64,000 nucleotides of DNA, taken from positions 4,712,001 to 4,776,000 of the forward strand of contig JAWQUS010000002.1 of assembly GCA_036365455.1 (NCBI GenBank), written 5' to 3'. The DNA comes from Macrosoma leucophasiata (taxonomy: Eukaryota > Arthropoda > Insecta > Lepidoptera > Hedylidae). Within the stretch, counting starts at the first letter, position 1. The number at the start of each line of letters is the position of its first letter. The notes under the pieces were generated by a model. The model was not told the origin of the DNA, did not search any database, and saw only the letters and a program-made list of their open reading frames with translations. Position numbers and translations under genes: made by a program. Positions 1-12,600 of this stretch are shown piece after piece.

Positions 1-175
1 ATATGACGTTTGTCAACCATTTGGGTCAAAGTTTTGACCAATGCCGCACTATCAGTGCTTACGTATGCAGTGTGCAACAGAGCTAACGCTATACGAAGTC
101 GAAACTAGCCAATTGGCTCTATCTTAAGCTCGATGCGCAATGTTTCTTAGCCAGTACTGTACCGTGACTAATAGT
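1..175 (+). repeat. Interspersed repeat, family O (MITE-like)
   Basis: The segment contains the phrase gaccaatgccgcactatcag and recurs, diverged, at 26055-26232 (same strand) and at 10985-11185 and 23995-24130. Recurrence at four places marks it as interspersed. The left end lies at or beyond the window edge. No coding potential is seen and the class is unknown. Confidence 0.6.
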
Positions 176-901
176 AGATCTAGTCCTTTTCAATAACGGG
201 GACATTCGTCGACTGGTTTAAGCAAATATTGTCCCAATTTTTGTAAATAATATATATTACGCTTTATTCAATGGTACTGTTTATTTAATTTGCACCATAA
301 CATATTAAAGATTTTATAAAGAAAAACGAATTAGATTATGTAGTTTTTTTACGAGTTGTGGTTTAAGACTTGTAACCTTGTTACTAAAATGTGTGTTAAA
401 ACATGTTGGATTGTTATAGAGATCCTGTTTAAGAATTGGCATCAAAGGTGTTTTTTTTCAATTTATCTACACTTGGAAACGTTTTCGGATGAGAGCGCCC
501 TCTGCGCTCGCTGATTGCCCGGTGAAGTAGACTTGTGCCGTCTCGAGACGGCCGTATATATAAGTCCATACAAAAAAAAATTGGAAACGCACAAATCTTG
601 TATTTCTGATGTTCACTCATATGTTTTTTAACTATAGATTTTGATGATTTTACACGCTATAATTTTTTAGTTTTTAATATTTAAGTACAATGATAGATGT
701 GGATTCAGTGTGGGACCATAATTCAATGTAGATACCTAATCGCTTGATACCAAATATTATTGTATAAATATTTATTATACCCATTCAGTGCCCCGCCTGT
801 TTTTTTTAATTAGCGCCAGTCCCTGTGTGGTTGAATTCACACCGCTGAAATATAATGAAAAAAAATTAATAAAACAGATTTCTTGTGACAATTCCATATA
901 A
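176..901. other. Intergenic AT-rich stretch
   Basis: No gene is recognised. Positions 480-565 (key phrase gcccggtgaagtagacttg) resemble 37095-37190 and part of 57215-57260, so a short interspersed repeat of unknown class is present. The remainder is AT-rich with no long open frame of coding character. Confidence 0.4.
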
Positions 902-903
902 TA

Positions 904-2162
904 GATTGGGGAAAAAGTTTCTTCGCATTTTTTAAGATAATTCAGAACATTTATTAATATAGTTTATTTAAATTTAACTAAAGTATGTATGTACCGTTTT
1001 GTTCGATAACTTTTTGCCATCTTGTAGGTAGGGACATGATCCCATTGCTATAAAAATTTTGGGACTTCTCATCAAAATACCGCGACAAGTGGATTTGGCA
1101 GTCCTCTCGTGATGTTAACCTAACATTGCATAAAGAATTCTGAAGAGACCGAAACAGGTAGAAATCTGAAGGTGCAAGGTCAGGACTACGGCGGATGCAT
1201 TAACACCTCCCAGCCAAACTCTCTTAATTTTTGCTGAGTGGTTATAGATGTGTGAGGTCTAGCGTTATCATGATGAAACACCACACCCCTTCTGTTGATC
1301 AATACCGGCCGCTTTCTCTCAACTTCTTGCTTTAATCTCATCAGTTGTTCGCAGTAGAGTTCAGAATCGATAGACCTGCCTGGTGGTAATAGCTCATAAT
1401 GAATAATGCCCTTCCAATCCCACCACACACACAACATCACCTTATTGCGAGTTAACCCGGGTTTCGCCACAGTCTGTGAAGCCTGACCGGCCTTTGACCA
1501 CGACCTTTTTCGCACGTTCTTGTCGTACGTGATCCACTTTTCATCACCAGTTATCAGCTTCTTCAAAAATGATTCGGTTTCATTACGTCGTAATAAAGAA
1601 TCACAAATGTGTACTCAACACGGTTCATCGTGAGGTACCCAAATATCGAGCTTTTTTTGTACCCAGCTTTTTTCAAATGCGCCAAAACTGTTTTGTGATC
1701 AATTCTCAGTTCTTCAGCTACGTCGTAACTACTGATATGTCGATCTTGCTCCACTTTATCAAAAATGGCATCCATTTTATCCGTAATAGGGCGACCAGAG
1801 CGAGGTGCATCTTTGACATCAAAATTTCCGGATTGAAAACGCTTAAACCAAATTTGTGCTACTCTCACAGACACTGCACTAGGTCCATAAACATCGCAAA
1901 TTTTTTTCGCGGCTTGCGTTGCATTTTTACCTTTTTTGTAGTAAAATTTTAAAATGTATCGAATTTCTTCATTAGATTCACTCATCTTGACAGTACGAAA
2001 AACAAATGAAAATCACACATTTGCCTAATTTGAATTTGGAATTATGTTCTTTAAAATTTTAACTTTCAATGATACCAAAACCAGCCAGATACAAATACTA
2101 CAGCCAAAGAGATTTTATTACAAGTTCAAACATACTATAATGCGAAGACTTTTTCCCCAACC
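904..2162 (-). mobile_element. mariner-family DNA transposon, copy 1
   Basis: The element has inverted ends (ttggggaaaaagtttcttcg at the left; the complement of ggttggggaaaaagtc at the right) and sits between TA dinucleotides at 902-903 and 2163-2164, as expected for Tc1/mariner insertion. Its minus strand holds a decayed mariner transposase. Three relatives lie at 17011-18306, 44725-45984 and 61392-61905. It is about 1.26 kb, the usual mariner size. Confidence 0.93.
978..1985 (-). pseudogene. mariner transposase pseudogene (copy 1)
   Basis: A transposase would bind the inverted ends and cut and paste the element. The frame begins MSESNEEIRYILKFYY and carries the N-terminal helix-turn-helix and the DAPRSGRP linker. 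Downstream come ITGDEKW (first catalytic Asp), WWDWKG, and HHDNARPH (second catalytic Asp). The frame is broken twice: near 1565-1640, where part of the ERNLMNRV region is lost and the phase shifts, and near 1183, where two bases present in copy 3 are missing before YSPDLAPSDF (third catalytic Asp). The copy cannot encode a functional enzyme. Confidence 0.92.
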
Positions 2163-2550
2163 TAAAATTGGTTTATAGCCAAAGCGACCTGCACAATATA
2201 TCCAAATGTTGTTGAATTTTAAGGAGCCAGTGAATGGGTTGATTTATGATGCTAGATTCGAGTAGACGCGACCACTTTGCCCGTCAATAATGGCCTAAGA
2301 GCCTAAATTGTCATTTAAATGCTTTATATTAATATCGTAAAAATTACTGTGATTTAAATTGCATAAAGATTTGTTTATATTGGGTACGTTATTGTTATAT
2401 TTTGCTTTGTTAATAAATTTTAAAATAAAACAATGTCTTGAATACCTGTATACTCCCTTCATTGACTTACGCTAGCCAAACCTGGAAGTTCACATATCGC
2501 AATAAAAGAAAAATCAAATAATGTCAAAGGAGTGTGGAGAGAAGTATTTT
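2163..2550. other. Intergenic, no recognised feature
   Basis: An AT-rich stretch between mariner copy 1 and an RTE-type LINE tail. I see no long open frame and no repeat shared with the rest of the window. Confidence 0.35.
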
Positions 2551-2554
2551 AAAA

Positions 2555-2895
2555 ATTAAAAAAATCTAAAGATCTCTCATACCATTATTAGAAAAAAGAC
2601 AAATATTACTGATGCTCTATGTCACAGTAAAAAGTTAAAGTGGCGTTGGGCGGGCCACATAGCTCGGCTGACAGACGATCGATGGACACATATACTCACA
2701 TCTTGGAAAGGCCCACCAGGTACTAGAAAAAGGGGCAGACCTAATGCCCGATGGGCAGATGATATAATTCAGGTGGCTGGTAAAGAGTGGATGAGTACAG
2801 CTAAGAATAGGCATACTTGGAAATCACTAGAGGAGGCCTTCACCTTCGAGTAGCGAGGGGTTCGTACTAGCGTAGAAAGATTATTATAAAAATGT
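2555..2895 (+). mobile_element. 3' end of an RTE-type LINE (truncated)
   Basis: An open frame of about 95 codons reads KLKWRWAGHIARLTDDRW then RKRGRPNARWADDI and EWMSTAKNRHTW, and stops with TAG at 2851-2853. This arrangement (WRWAGH...RGRP..RW.DD) is the typical extreme C-terminus of RTE-clade reverse-transcriptase proteins in Lepidoptera. The reverse transcriptase core is absent, so this is a 5'-truncated insertion, as is normal for LINEs. The 3' UTR after the stop is short and AT-rich. Confidence 0.8.
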
Positions 2896-3529
2896 AATAT
2901 TTGTGTTAAAAAAAAAGTAGTAAGAGATAATAATGTTTTTATAATTGAGTTTGTTTTTTATTGATGTTTTTTAGTAAGAAATATAAGGATTTTTTATTTT
3001 ATTTATAATAAATTTTACTTATATAGCTTTATATTACAATGAATATTAATTTAAGTACCTACTAAATTCTAACATGCTAAAGCAAGGTGTCCACTGCAGA
3101 CATTTTCGTCTATACCTAATAATAGACAGTAACAAGCTTATGATAAAGACGTCATGAGCGATTTCGTCGCTTGATCACACTTTAAATTAATTTTTCATAT
3201 TTTATATACCTAATAAGTACTAGGTATCAATTCCAAAAAGTTTTGTAAGACATTCCTTTTATTTCAGGATAAAGTAAAATATTTTAGATAGTTAATATCT
3301 GACATGACCTCTGTTGTATCGTTAGTTTTAGATTCGTTTTGCAAATGATTGTTTAGGTATATTATTATCACATTGTAAATTATTCAAAAAGATTTGATTA
3401 AACCAAACATTTTGATGGTGTAACTTTGATATTTTTATTTCTACCTCTTTTTTTATGAACTCTGATCGATTGACGGATCCTACCATGAAGCTTAAGTAAT
3501 GATGGAACACTACGAACAACAGCTTGAAT

Positions 3530-3668
3530 TACCTGCATCTGTAGTCTGACCGTCTCTGTGACACAGGGCCATACATTGCCATACCATCTAACCGGAATAT
3601 GATAGTGCTGAACACTACCGTTTGGCGGCAGATAGGTTAAGTAATGCGGTGATACGCCTTGGAGTCTT
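3530..3668 (-). repeat. SINE-like family S1, partial copy
   Basis: It matches the middle of the S1 family (see the full copy at 14995-15291): complement of the cactatcgtgttccggt and gtaatgcggtg blocks. The copy is diverged and lacks the tail. Confidence 0.65.
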
Positions 3669-3879
3669 ACACCGGTACCTACTCTACCATCAGTAGTGTG
3701 AGCCGCACAGACATACACACACATAGACACATTAGACACACAATCAACCTGTCGGGCTCCACCCTCCAGAACTGTACTGGGAGGGTTCGAGCCCCGCCCA
3801 CCGACCGGGATCATGCGCCGATCGAGGAATGGAGTCGTCGTTCGGGACCGTGGCTGCACTGTTTGGCTTAGGCCAGAGT

Positions 3880-4100
3880 CACACCGCGGACACTCCGCCA
3901 AAATTCCATACAAACGCTTAATTTGGTTTCTATTGCACAGCCATCTATCAGTGACGTGTATTTACACGCGCACCTGTGTGCGTAGCACGTACAAAATACC
4001 AACCGTCGCCCATAAAAGGGGAAGGGGTCGAGTGATGCGGGCAAATCGGGCGGGACGTCGAAGTGTCCATTCTATACGTAGTATTATTACACGCTCTCGC
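3880..4100 (+). repeat. 222-bp element family D, copy 1
   Basis: It begins cacaccgcggacactccgcc and runs through ttacacgcgcacctgtgtg to a changed 3' end (acgctctcgc instead of atattctctgc). It aligns along its whole length with 23388-23609 and 24826-25047. No hexamer duplication is visible at this copy, consistent with its altered right end. There is no coding capacity. Confidence 0.75.
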
Positions 4101-4274
4101 GCTTCACGCGCGTTTGGGATGATGTTAGTTAGGGGACCATCAGTAAATTTATTCAATGCGAACATTTCTGTGGAAGGTATTAATTAAAATCGGGTTAAAC
4201 TAAAGTAGTGTCTTTTATTTATGAGTAGCATTAGATAATTATGTACAAATAATTTAAATATTTGAAATGTAAAA

Positions 4275-4535
4275 AGTTTATACCTATCTATACAGGCATC
4301 CACAGCTGTTTCAATATCAGATATAGGTATTTGACCCCCTGTCAAAGTACCAGCCCAATTGGGCCTATCCTGTCGCGTAGAAGTTTAAATGTAATAGACG
4401 ATTTTTGTAGTGTGTGTGTTACACGCATTTACACCCACAAAAAAGTTATAGACCGTTTTGCATCGGTAATAAACGCTATGGCTTGGCTACTCCCTTCCGG
4501 TCCGCCGCGGCGGCCGGTGATCCGCGTTGCTCTAT
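4275..4535 (+). repeat. MITE family E (end GTTGCTCTATG), partial
   Basis: The right end reads tccgcgttgctctatg, matching the complement of the left end of the intact copy at 25746-26043. Internal phrases such as aataaacgctatggct are shared. The left inverted end is missing. Confidence 0.6.
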
Positions 4536-4651
4536 GATGAATACTGGTTAATTAACCTGAACCTTTAAACAGAGTAGCTTAAGCACGATGCTCTTAAAAA
4601 ACCGGTTTCATCAAAACAAAACCAATGGTAAAAAAAATGGTGGTAAAGACC

Positions 4652-5936
4652 TTAAAAAAGACTAACAGGTCCATATAACATTTGCCTCTGCAATTGTTCT
4701 GCCTTAAGAGTCCCTTCAATGCTCTCACAGTTTGGATTAAACACACTATAAGCTGACGCCTCACCCCGTTTCTTTGGTCTTGTTCCAGTGTTTAAATAAA
4801 TGCATATTAAAACTGATATTACGAAGTACACAGCACCAAATTCAATTTGTAGGAAAAATATGTATAAAGAGAGCCATATGATGGTATAAATGGACCACTT
4901 AATTGCGATTTTCGTCCATGGTTCTTCCGGAAGAGACTCTTCTTCACTGACTTCAGAGGTAACATCCAAATCCTGAATTGACTTCTCTGGTGAAATTTGA
5001 GTTACTATTTCTTCTTCCTCTTCTTCGAGCTGGAATTTATAAAACAGTCTATAAGCTTGGGTATCAAACTGGTTGCACTCCTAGTTGATGGAGAAATCAG
5101 ATAAGGGGCTGTCTTTATAATATGTTCGCGTACAAGAGGGCCTTGCTGAGCGTGCCAAAATGTAACGATGTAATAGAGGGGGGGGAGACGTGGGGTCCAC
5201 AGCAACATCATGTTCGCAGTTCAAAAAATTTAAGTAAGGTACAAGGTACACAATAGGTTAGAAATATTATCTAGGGAACCTAAAGAACATTTTCCATCAT
5301 TTAAAATGTTTTTAAATCACCGGAATAAAAATGGTCTTACCTAACGACAGTAGAATCACTTCATATTAAACACCAATTTTAAACTTTTTATTCTGGAGAG
5401 TTAAAAATAATTTAAATAAGTGCCTAGAAATTTTCTTTAGGTTCTTTTCATAATATTTTAATCTGTCAAATCACGAGAAAAATATGACAATTGATTTTCA
5501 ATTGTGTCTAGCTGCCACCAGCTTTACGTTCCTTGAAGGGATAAACCTGTTTTACTGTGTAGGTCACCATTCCCCCCTAACGCCCTCTCCCCTCAAATTC
5601 GAACCTAAACGATAGAAAAAATCCTTTAAACCTTGCACTTACATAATAATTAAATCAAAATAGAGATTCTATATTTTTGCTTGTTACCTAAGTGTAAAAT
5701 ACAAATGTAGTTTGTAATACAAATTAAATCGTATTAAGGTTTCAAATATCGATTATATTAATTAAACTCACCAATACAACTTCTTCGTCTTTTTTCCTAA
5801 CTGCCATGTCCTTGAATATTTTTGTAATAAAAAAATTCGCAACTTTCTCTTTCGTTTTTGATATTTTATCTTTTGCGTGCTCTATTAATTCTTTACGACG
5901 TCGAAGAGCTCTATATTCTTTTAGTTTTGCCTCCAT
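4652..5936 (-). CDS. SAYSD1: SAYSvFN domain-containing protein 1 homologue
   Basis: Two exons on the minus strand, 5936-5772 and 5029-4652, join in phase 0 across an intron with donor gtgagt and acceptor ttccag, giving 180 aa (the human protein is of similar size). The N-terminus MEAKLKEYRALRRRK is a basic helix. An acidic run (LEEEEEE) opens exon 2. Hydrophobic segments lie at about residues 101-115 and 120-135, then the diagnostic SAYSVFN at 147-153, followed by NPNCESIEGTLKAEQL. From family knowledge, SAYSD1 is a small ER membrane protein that helps clear stalled translocons through UFMylation-linked quality control. The start is the first ATG before the conserved helix. It lies head to head with FRMD8. 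Its intron carries a family N repeat. Confidence 0.93.
5215..5465. repeat. Family N repeat inside the SAYSD1 intron
   Basis: It shares ctagggaacctaaagaacat and the ggaataaaa and ctttttattc blocks with 23700-23935. Both copies end with the inverse of gaacctaaagaa, so this looks like a MITE with short inverted ends. It lies wholly within the intron between 5029 and 5772. Confidence 0.65.
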
Positions 5937-6697
5937 TAGGTAAATATTCAGAGTTAGGAACTTTCAAACTTACAAAGTTTTTCATATAAACACTGAAAAT
6001 TAATATTAAATTTAAATTAATCATACATTACCGTACCAAGATAAATTAAAATCAATTAATCTTACATTACATACATACATATCTATATTATTTCCTAAAT
6101 ATTGAATCTAAAAGGATTTAAAGGGTAAAATAAATTGTTGATTACCTCATTCAAATCTAATCAAGTAAATGGCTTATATCAACCCCTACACAGTGTACTC
6201 TTTAGAGATTTCGTTTCTTTAATTTTATTTATAGGCGTTGGAAGATATTTTTAATTAGAATTTATATTAATTAAAAATCACGAATACAACACAACAAACA
6301 AAATACACGTCAAGAAAGAAAAGCGTCATACGTCAAATACGAAACGAATGTGTCAGTGTCACTCAGTGTCAATGTCATGTCATGTCCATCGTTTTTTTTT
6401 CACATTGCCCTGTTTTTTCACTATAAAGCCTTTGATGAAATAAAAGAATTTAAAAATAATTATTAAACTTATTTCATTTGCGTTTCCGAAAGTATACATC
6501 TGCAACATATGCCGTCTTCAATTCTGTGAAGCACTAAAATAAAAGATATAACTGAAGGACTAAAGTTGGCTAAACTGTGGCAATTATTACGGCGCCAAGT
6601 TCGGTTCGATCGATACTTTCACCAAATCTTCTGTTCCTTTCCTTTAGATTTGTGATCAATGAAAAGCAATTAAAATACAATTTATGAATTAAATTAA
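5937..6697. promoter_or_regulatory. Shared upstream region of SAYSD1 and FRMD8
   Basis: This 761-bp gap separates the start codons of two divergently transcribed genes, so both promoters and 5' UTRs probably lie within it, unless an unseen upstream exon exists. A cluster of gtcaatgtcatgtcatgtcc repeats sits near 6360-6390. No TATA box or Inr is assigned. The promoter role is inferred from position only. Confidence 0.45.
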
Positions 6698-9600
6698 ATG
6701 GATCAATCAGAAATGGGGGCATACGGCGAAAATCCTAATGTCCAAAACAGTGGTAATTATATCACCATCATACCAGTTGATTACTCACGACGAGGATATC
6801 CTATACAAGCTGAGTATCAGTACAAGTAAGTGCATTGTTTATTCATAAAAATAAGTGACATGTGTTTTTTAGGGTTCCGTACCTAAAAGGTAAAAAGGGG
6901 ATATTATTACTAAGTTTCCTCTGTCTGTTTGTCTGTCACCAGATGGTATCTCATAAACCGTGATAGCTAGAAGGCTGAAATTTAAAATAAAAAATTAAAA
7001 TACTAAGGGACTCTCTTACTTACCTCATACAACTAACGTGTTTTCGTATTTTTGTTCAATATTAATAACGGTAGCAGGTAAACCCTTAACATTTTCACAG
7101 AATATTTAGTTGTGGTAACTTTCAAAATTAGTAATTAAATAAAAATAAAGTTTAAAGGGAGCCCGAAACAACAACAAACGTAATTCTCTTTTATAGATAA
7201 TGGTACGGAACCCTTCGTACGCGAGTCCGACTCGCGCTAGGCCGGTTTTTATTACATTTCAATAATTTAAGCGTACTTGTTTTTCTCTTCAGACTAGTTT
7301 TTAAAAGTTACCAAAATTAAAAATATTTAAAAAAAATTAAGTAAAGGGTTTTTAGAGAAAAAAACAGCTTCTAAAACTTTTTGCAGCGAATTTCGTTCCC
7401 GAGAAGAATACTACAGTGTACAAAGTCAAAAACTACAAGCGGAAGTTAATGCACACTTGTATTCAGTCTCACAGCGACTACCACATTTATCGTACAGTCC
7501 GCTCGGGCGGCACAATGAATGGGATAAGCATGACCCTCACAAACCTCTACAGCCGGATTCTAAAGAGAGCAACAGTTCGGATTCGCTGGAAAAAAGCGTA
7601 ATGGGTTAGTGTATTAAAAGCTTAAGTAAGGAAGCTAGTTTTGGACAGTCTAGGAAGGTCTATGTACTATTAAAGCCAAAGCCTAAAGGCCTGAGATGTT
7701 CTTCTGTGTCTGTAATTACGGAGCTGGAGGTACCCATAACATTTCAATCTATTGATAATTTGGTAGAGCTTATTTAGCTATTTTGTTAGTCTTTGAATCT
7801 GTGCATACTGTACCATTCTGTACTATATCTTAGATATATGACTCGGCGAAGAATATACAATAATGCCTGGGTACACAAAAACACAGTCTCATTTATAAAA
7901 CGTTAAATTGATATGTATAATATTTTTCTAGGCTCGAATTTGAGTAGTTGCTCCAATCAGACAGGATCAAGCAGCATTGCAGCAGGCTCCTTCAGTACTA
8001 CAGAACCTATCACAAGCGGCGGCAGTTCTTCAAGCGCAATATCACCTCCGTTGCCTGGTAAAAAACATGAATATTAGAATATTATAAAAAAACATGTGTG
8101 CCTTTGAATGTTTGTACTATGCAGGCGCACACAAACACTGTACAATGCTTCCTCGCTCATTTTTTCCCACGTTTAATCTCATAGCATGTATCTTTTTACT
8201 GGCGCTTTTTCATGGTGGCTTGCGCCATCGAGCTGGCTACACTGGACCTCTGGACCTTACCTGTAAAAATGCTTATTAGTTATTAGTTTTTGTAATTATT
8301 CTCCAGGATCATCAGGCAGTACGGCGTCATCATCAACCGTATCTTCGAACCCCGTCACCTGCATATACCTCATGTCACGCACAGCAGTGATGGTCGAGAT
8401 GAGCTCTGAGGAGGTGCCGACCTGCGTGACGGCAGCCAGGTTCCTCAACGCGGTGCTGGCGACCGAAGAGTTGGGTCTCACGCAGCCGAGTGTCAGGAGC
8501 TTGGCAGCCAATGTCTTTGCTTTGTGGATGTGCAGTCCATTGTTAGGTAAGGTGTATCGTTATTTAGTCGCTATCTATTTTTTGCAATATTTCTTTGGGT
8601 TCTTGACAAAGATAGCTCCAAGGAAGTTTATAAATTTTTTTTTCAAAAACCCAGAAAGGCATAATGGTGCATCAAACTTAAACTTTTTTTTTAGGGTAGG
8701 TACCTCCCCTACACGTAAAGTATCCCCACTTTTGTTTCACGCTCATTCCATCGTATGGAATATTGTTGAAGGCCTTTGAGTTTGAGTTAGAGTCAAGTAG
8801 GAGGAGATTCTGCCAGATAAACGGAAATGTTTGGACGTGTGAAAAAAAATGGTAGTAGATACAACGAATTTAAAAGGATCTCTGATGATTTTTTTTAAGG
8901 TTTCATTTCTAAAACGGGGGAATTGCACACATCTTTTTTTAACTTTAATTTGTCAGTTACTACAAAAAGTATTTCTATGAAATCAATCCACGAAATTATT
9001 CTGAATTGTCATTACAGAAATCCAGCTCAAACCCCACCACTACCCGTGGCGTCTATGGGGAAGCTGGCAGAAGCTGTTACATCGGTACGGACACGGATCG
9101 GAGACGAAACGTGCGCGAGATCAGCCTGTGCTCAGGTTGCAGAGAAACGTTTTCTTCCCAAAGCACCTGGAAGAGGGCATCAAGTAAGTCAGTTATGGGT
9201 GCCATGTTCTTAGGGTTCCGTAGTAAACAAAGAACCCTTATAGTTTAGCCATTTCCGTCTGTCTGTCTGTCTGTCCGTCCGCGGTTGAGCGCAAAAACTA
9301 TTGGTACTAGAGACTTGAAATTTGGCACAAGTATACACCTTAAATTACGCCGACAAAGTGGTAGAATAAAAAGATGAAAAAAAAAATATTTAGGGTAACC
9401 TCCCCTACTTGTAACGCGCCGATAATTCCATATAGTGTGAGGTATCGTTGGATAGGTCTTTCAAAAATACTATGGATATCCGAACATCATTTTTCATTCG
9501 ATTAAGTTAACTGTTCGTGACTTATTAAGCTTTAAGGTGCAAGTTTTCGTTAGAGTCAAGTGTCCCCCCCCCTACCAACTAAACGGTTGTTGTAAGAAAT

Positions 9601-12600
9601 TCAGACGTTACGGAAATAGTAGCTACATATAATGAAATTAAAAGGAAAACTATCACACTTAAATTGGCCTTGCAAGTTTGTGAGTAATAGTCGACCAAAT
9701 TTATTTTACTCGAAAATTTCGAACAACTCCATAGAATTTTTTTTTTCATTACACCTCTTACTCTGTAACTACGGAACCCTACAATGCGCGTGGCCCGACA
9801 CGCACTTGACCGGTTTATTTTATTGGTTTTTTACAAGATTTTTTTGAGTTCAGGCGGGATTTGGAGCACTAGGCTACTGAGGCAGTTATGTTTGTGTATT
9901 TTTTTTTTATTTAACTATTGCTTCAGTACCTATTCTAGTGGTAGCAGGTCACTGCTACTACGGATTCGATTCCCGGGTTGGGGGCTAACGGTGTAAAATC
10001 CTTTATCTCTGGTTCTATTGGGCTTTTCCTACAGGCTCGCCACCTGTCACATGAGCCAAAACGTAATCGGCGAATTGTGGGTGTTAGCATGACCTCTGCC
10101 TTCCCCTTCGGGGATTACAGGCGTGAAGTTACGTTTACGTTTATACAAACTTGCCCCAACAGTTGATTGTTGGTTGGCGATGCCTTTAGAAGACGTGGTA
10201 GACACAGAAGTCGTAGGTGCTGCTCGAAGTCGACTTATTCTTTCCATTTTTTCTGTAATACCATCAGTCCTTGTGACTTTTCATTCTTCAATCCTAATTA
10301 TAATCTTCAGAGATTCCCGGATCCAAGAGTTGTTATACGAAGAAGCGCGTCATAACGTGGTGACCGGGAGGTACCCACTGGAGAGCGCGCAAGCCGTGAT
10401 GTTGGGCGGTCTGCAAGCCAGGATACAGCTCGGCCCGTACGATCCCCATAGACATACTGCAAAATTCTTCAGGTATTTTTTTATGTCAAAGGATTGACAG
10501 ACAAGCAGACGGGTCACCTGATGCGAAGTGGTCACCATCGCCTATGAACATTTGCAACACCAGGAGAGTCGCCAACGCGCTGCCAGCCCTGAAGGACTCT
10601 TTTGACGCCATTTTTTAATTAAATATTTTTATATCAAACTGTGCAGCTTGTAGTGATTAGTGAAAATAAGTTCAAAATCGTTGCTTCTACCATAATCACG
10701 TAAGAAATAATACTGGTGGTAGAGCTCCAGTGGCAGAACTTGCGGACATAGGTAGGCACCACCGCATTACCTAATCTACTTGCCGCTAAATGGTAGTGTT
10801 CAACACTATCGTGTTCCGTTCAAGTGGTAATTTACGGTCGACAATTTCCAGCACTGAGGTATAATACCTTAGGCCCCAGGAGTGGCAACGCGTCCACATT
10901 GAAATCTCTGGTTTTGTGTTAGAAGTCAATGTCGATTGTACGCTTGTTGGTCACTTCATGACATAAAACAAAGTGTCTCTATGTGAGCACTGAAGATGAC
11001 TACCAATAAAGGGAGTAGAAAATGAAATATTGCACATCGAGCCTATGAAAGTGGCAATCGGCTTGTTTCGATTTTGTAGAGCGTTATCTGCACACTGCCT
11101 ACTTAAGCACTGATAGTCCGGTATTGGTCAAAACTTGATCAAAATGGTGGACAAACGTCACATAGGTAAGGTGCGAAAGAGATAACCACCCTCGTCACAT
11201 AAAAAAGGGATTAAAGTCGCTGTCATGGACCCAGCTTTTATACTCCAAGTGAATAAGCATTTCAGTCAACTTATTTGTCGGATCAGGGAACAGCAAGACA
11301 AATACCTGCCCCACCACGCGCGCTCCGGCCGCTGGGCCAGACTGTTGCCGGCCGGACGGAAGGGAAGCCCTGAAGCTAAACTCCTGGAGCAAGCCCAGCG
11401 CCCCCCGGCGGCACCTCCGAGGAAGCTCCGCCACAAGTATCTGGCTCATACCAGGACTTTACCTACTTATGGGTGAGTTTTTTTTTAATTCGTATGGCAA
11501 TATATTTTTGTACTTTATGGTAATGACAAGTATTCTTATTTCTTACTAGCTGTTGCCCGCGGCTCCGCCCGCGTGTAAGTCACTTTTCGCGTAACCTGTG
11601 GAAACTCATCAAATCATCCCATGGCATCCCACAGGAACATGATAAAAATTCTAGTCTAGACCTATAATCTAAGTCAGCTAATTTTCCATCTGTATAACAA
11701 ATTTCATCAAAATCCGTTTAGTAGTTGCAGCGCGATTGACGGACAAACATCCAAACAAAGAAACTTTCACATTTATAATACATATTATAATATACATATA
11801 ATACAGTACAGTACCCTTGTGTAACCTTTATAATATATAGTGTGAAGTGTGATAACTTAAATTGAAAATCCATTTGGTGAAATAGGCACAGGAGCTATGT
11901 GTGTATTACTGGTGGTAGAGCACCAGTGACGGATCTCGCGGGCGTACGCACCACCGCATTACCTAATATACTTGCCGCTATATGGTAGTGTTCAGCACTA
12001 TCGTGTTCCGGTCAGGTGGTAATGTACGGCCCTGTAATTTCCGGCACAGAGGCATAACACCTTAGGCCTCAGGAGTGGTAACGCATCTGCTTGTTTGCCA
12101 CTTCCATAAGATAGAAAAAAAAAATTTAAGGACCGAGACATTTGGCGCTTTCCACGTTCTCTATATGCAGAGAGGGGATAGTAGTAGGGGAGCCCGAGAG
12201 TGCATTTTTGAATTTACTCCAGCGCGTCAGATAAAGATATAGGAGATACCTTGGACCAAGTTCAGTACCTCCACCAAATCTATGATTTCCATAAAGGGAC
12301 TGAACTCTTAGGGCTTCCGCCACAAGCTTGCCTCGCATTCAAATCGTCAGAATTTTGGATGAGAGCTGGGATTGGGTTCACTTTACATCCTCTCTTCGTA
12401 TCACACATTCTTGAGTATTTTTTCACCTTTATTTTTGAAAGAACCAAATAAAAAATAGAAGAAAAAGGCGCGGCATCAACATCATGGGTCAAGAGCGTGG
12501 CAGATATTCTGAGAGGGTGTAAAAAGTGCCTATCGAAACTCAGGCGATTCGGAAGATGAGTAAGATCGTAGCGACCTTTTGATTTTTTTAAGGGCTACCC

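Noticed and set aside
3398..3913. 171-codon open frame, minus strand
   Set aside because: It runs across an S1 fragment and the start of family D and has no domain; it is a by-product of repeats.
8372..8779. Separate 135-codon gene
   Set aside because: It is the FRMD8 exon 8307-8546 read on into its intron past a good gtaagg donor.
10123..10497. Separate 124-codon gene
   Set aside because: It is the FRMD8 exon 10311-10472 with intron read-through on both sides.
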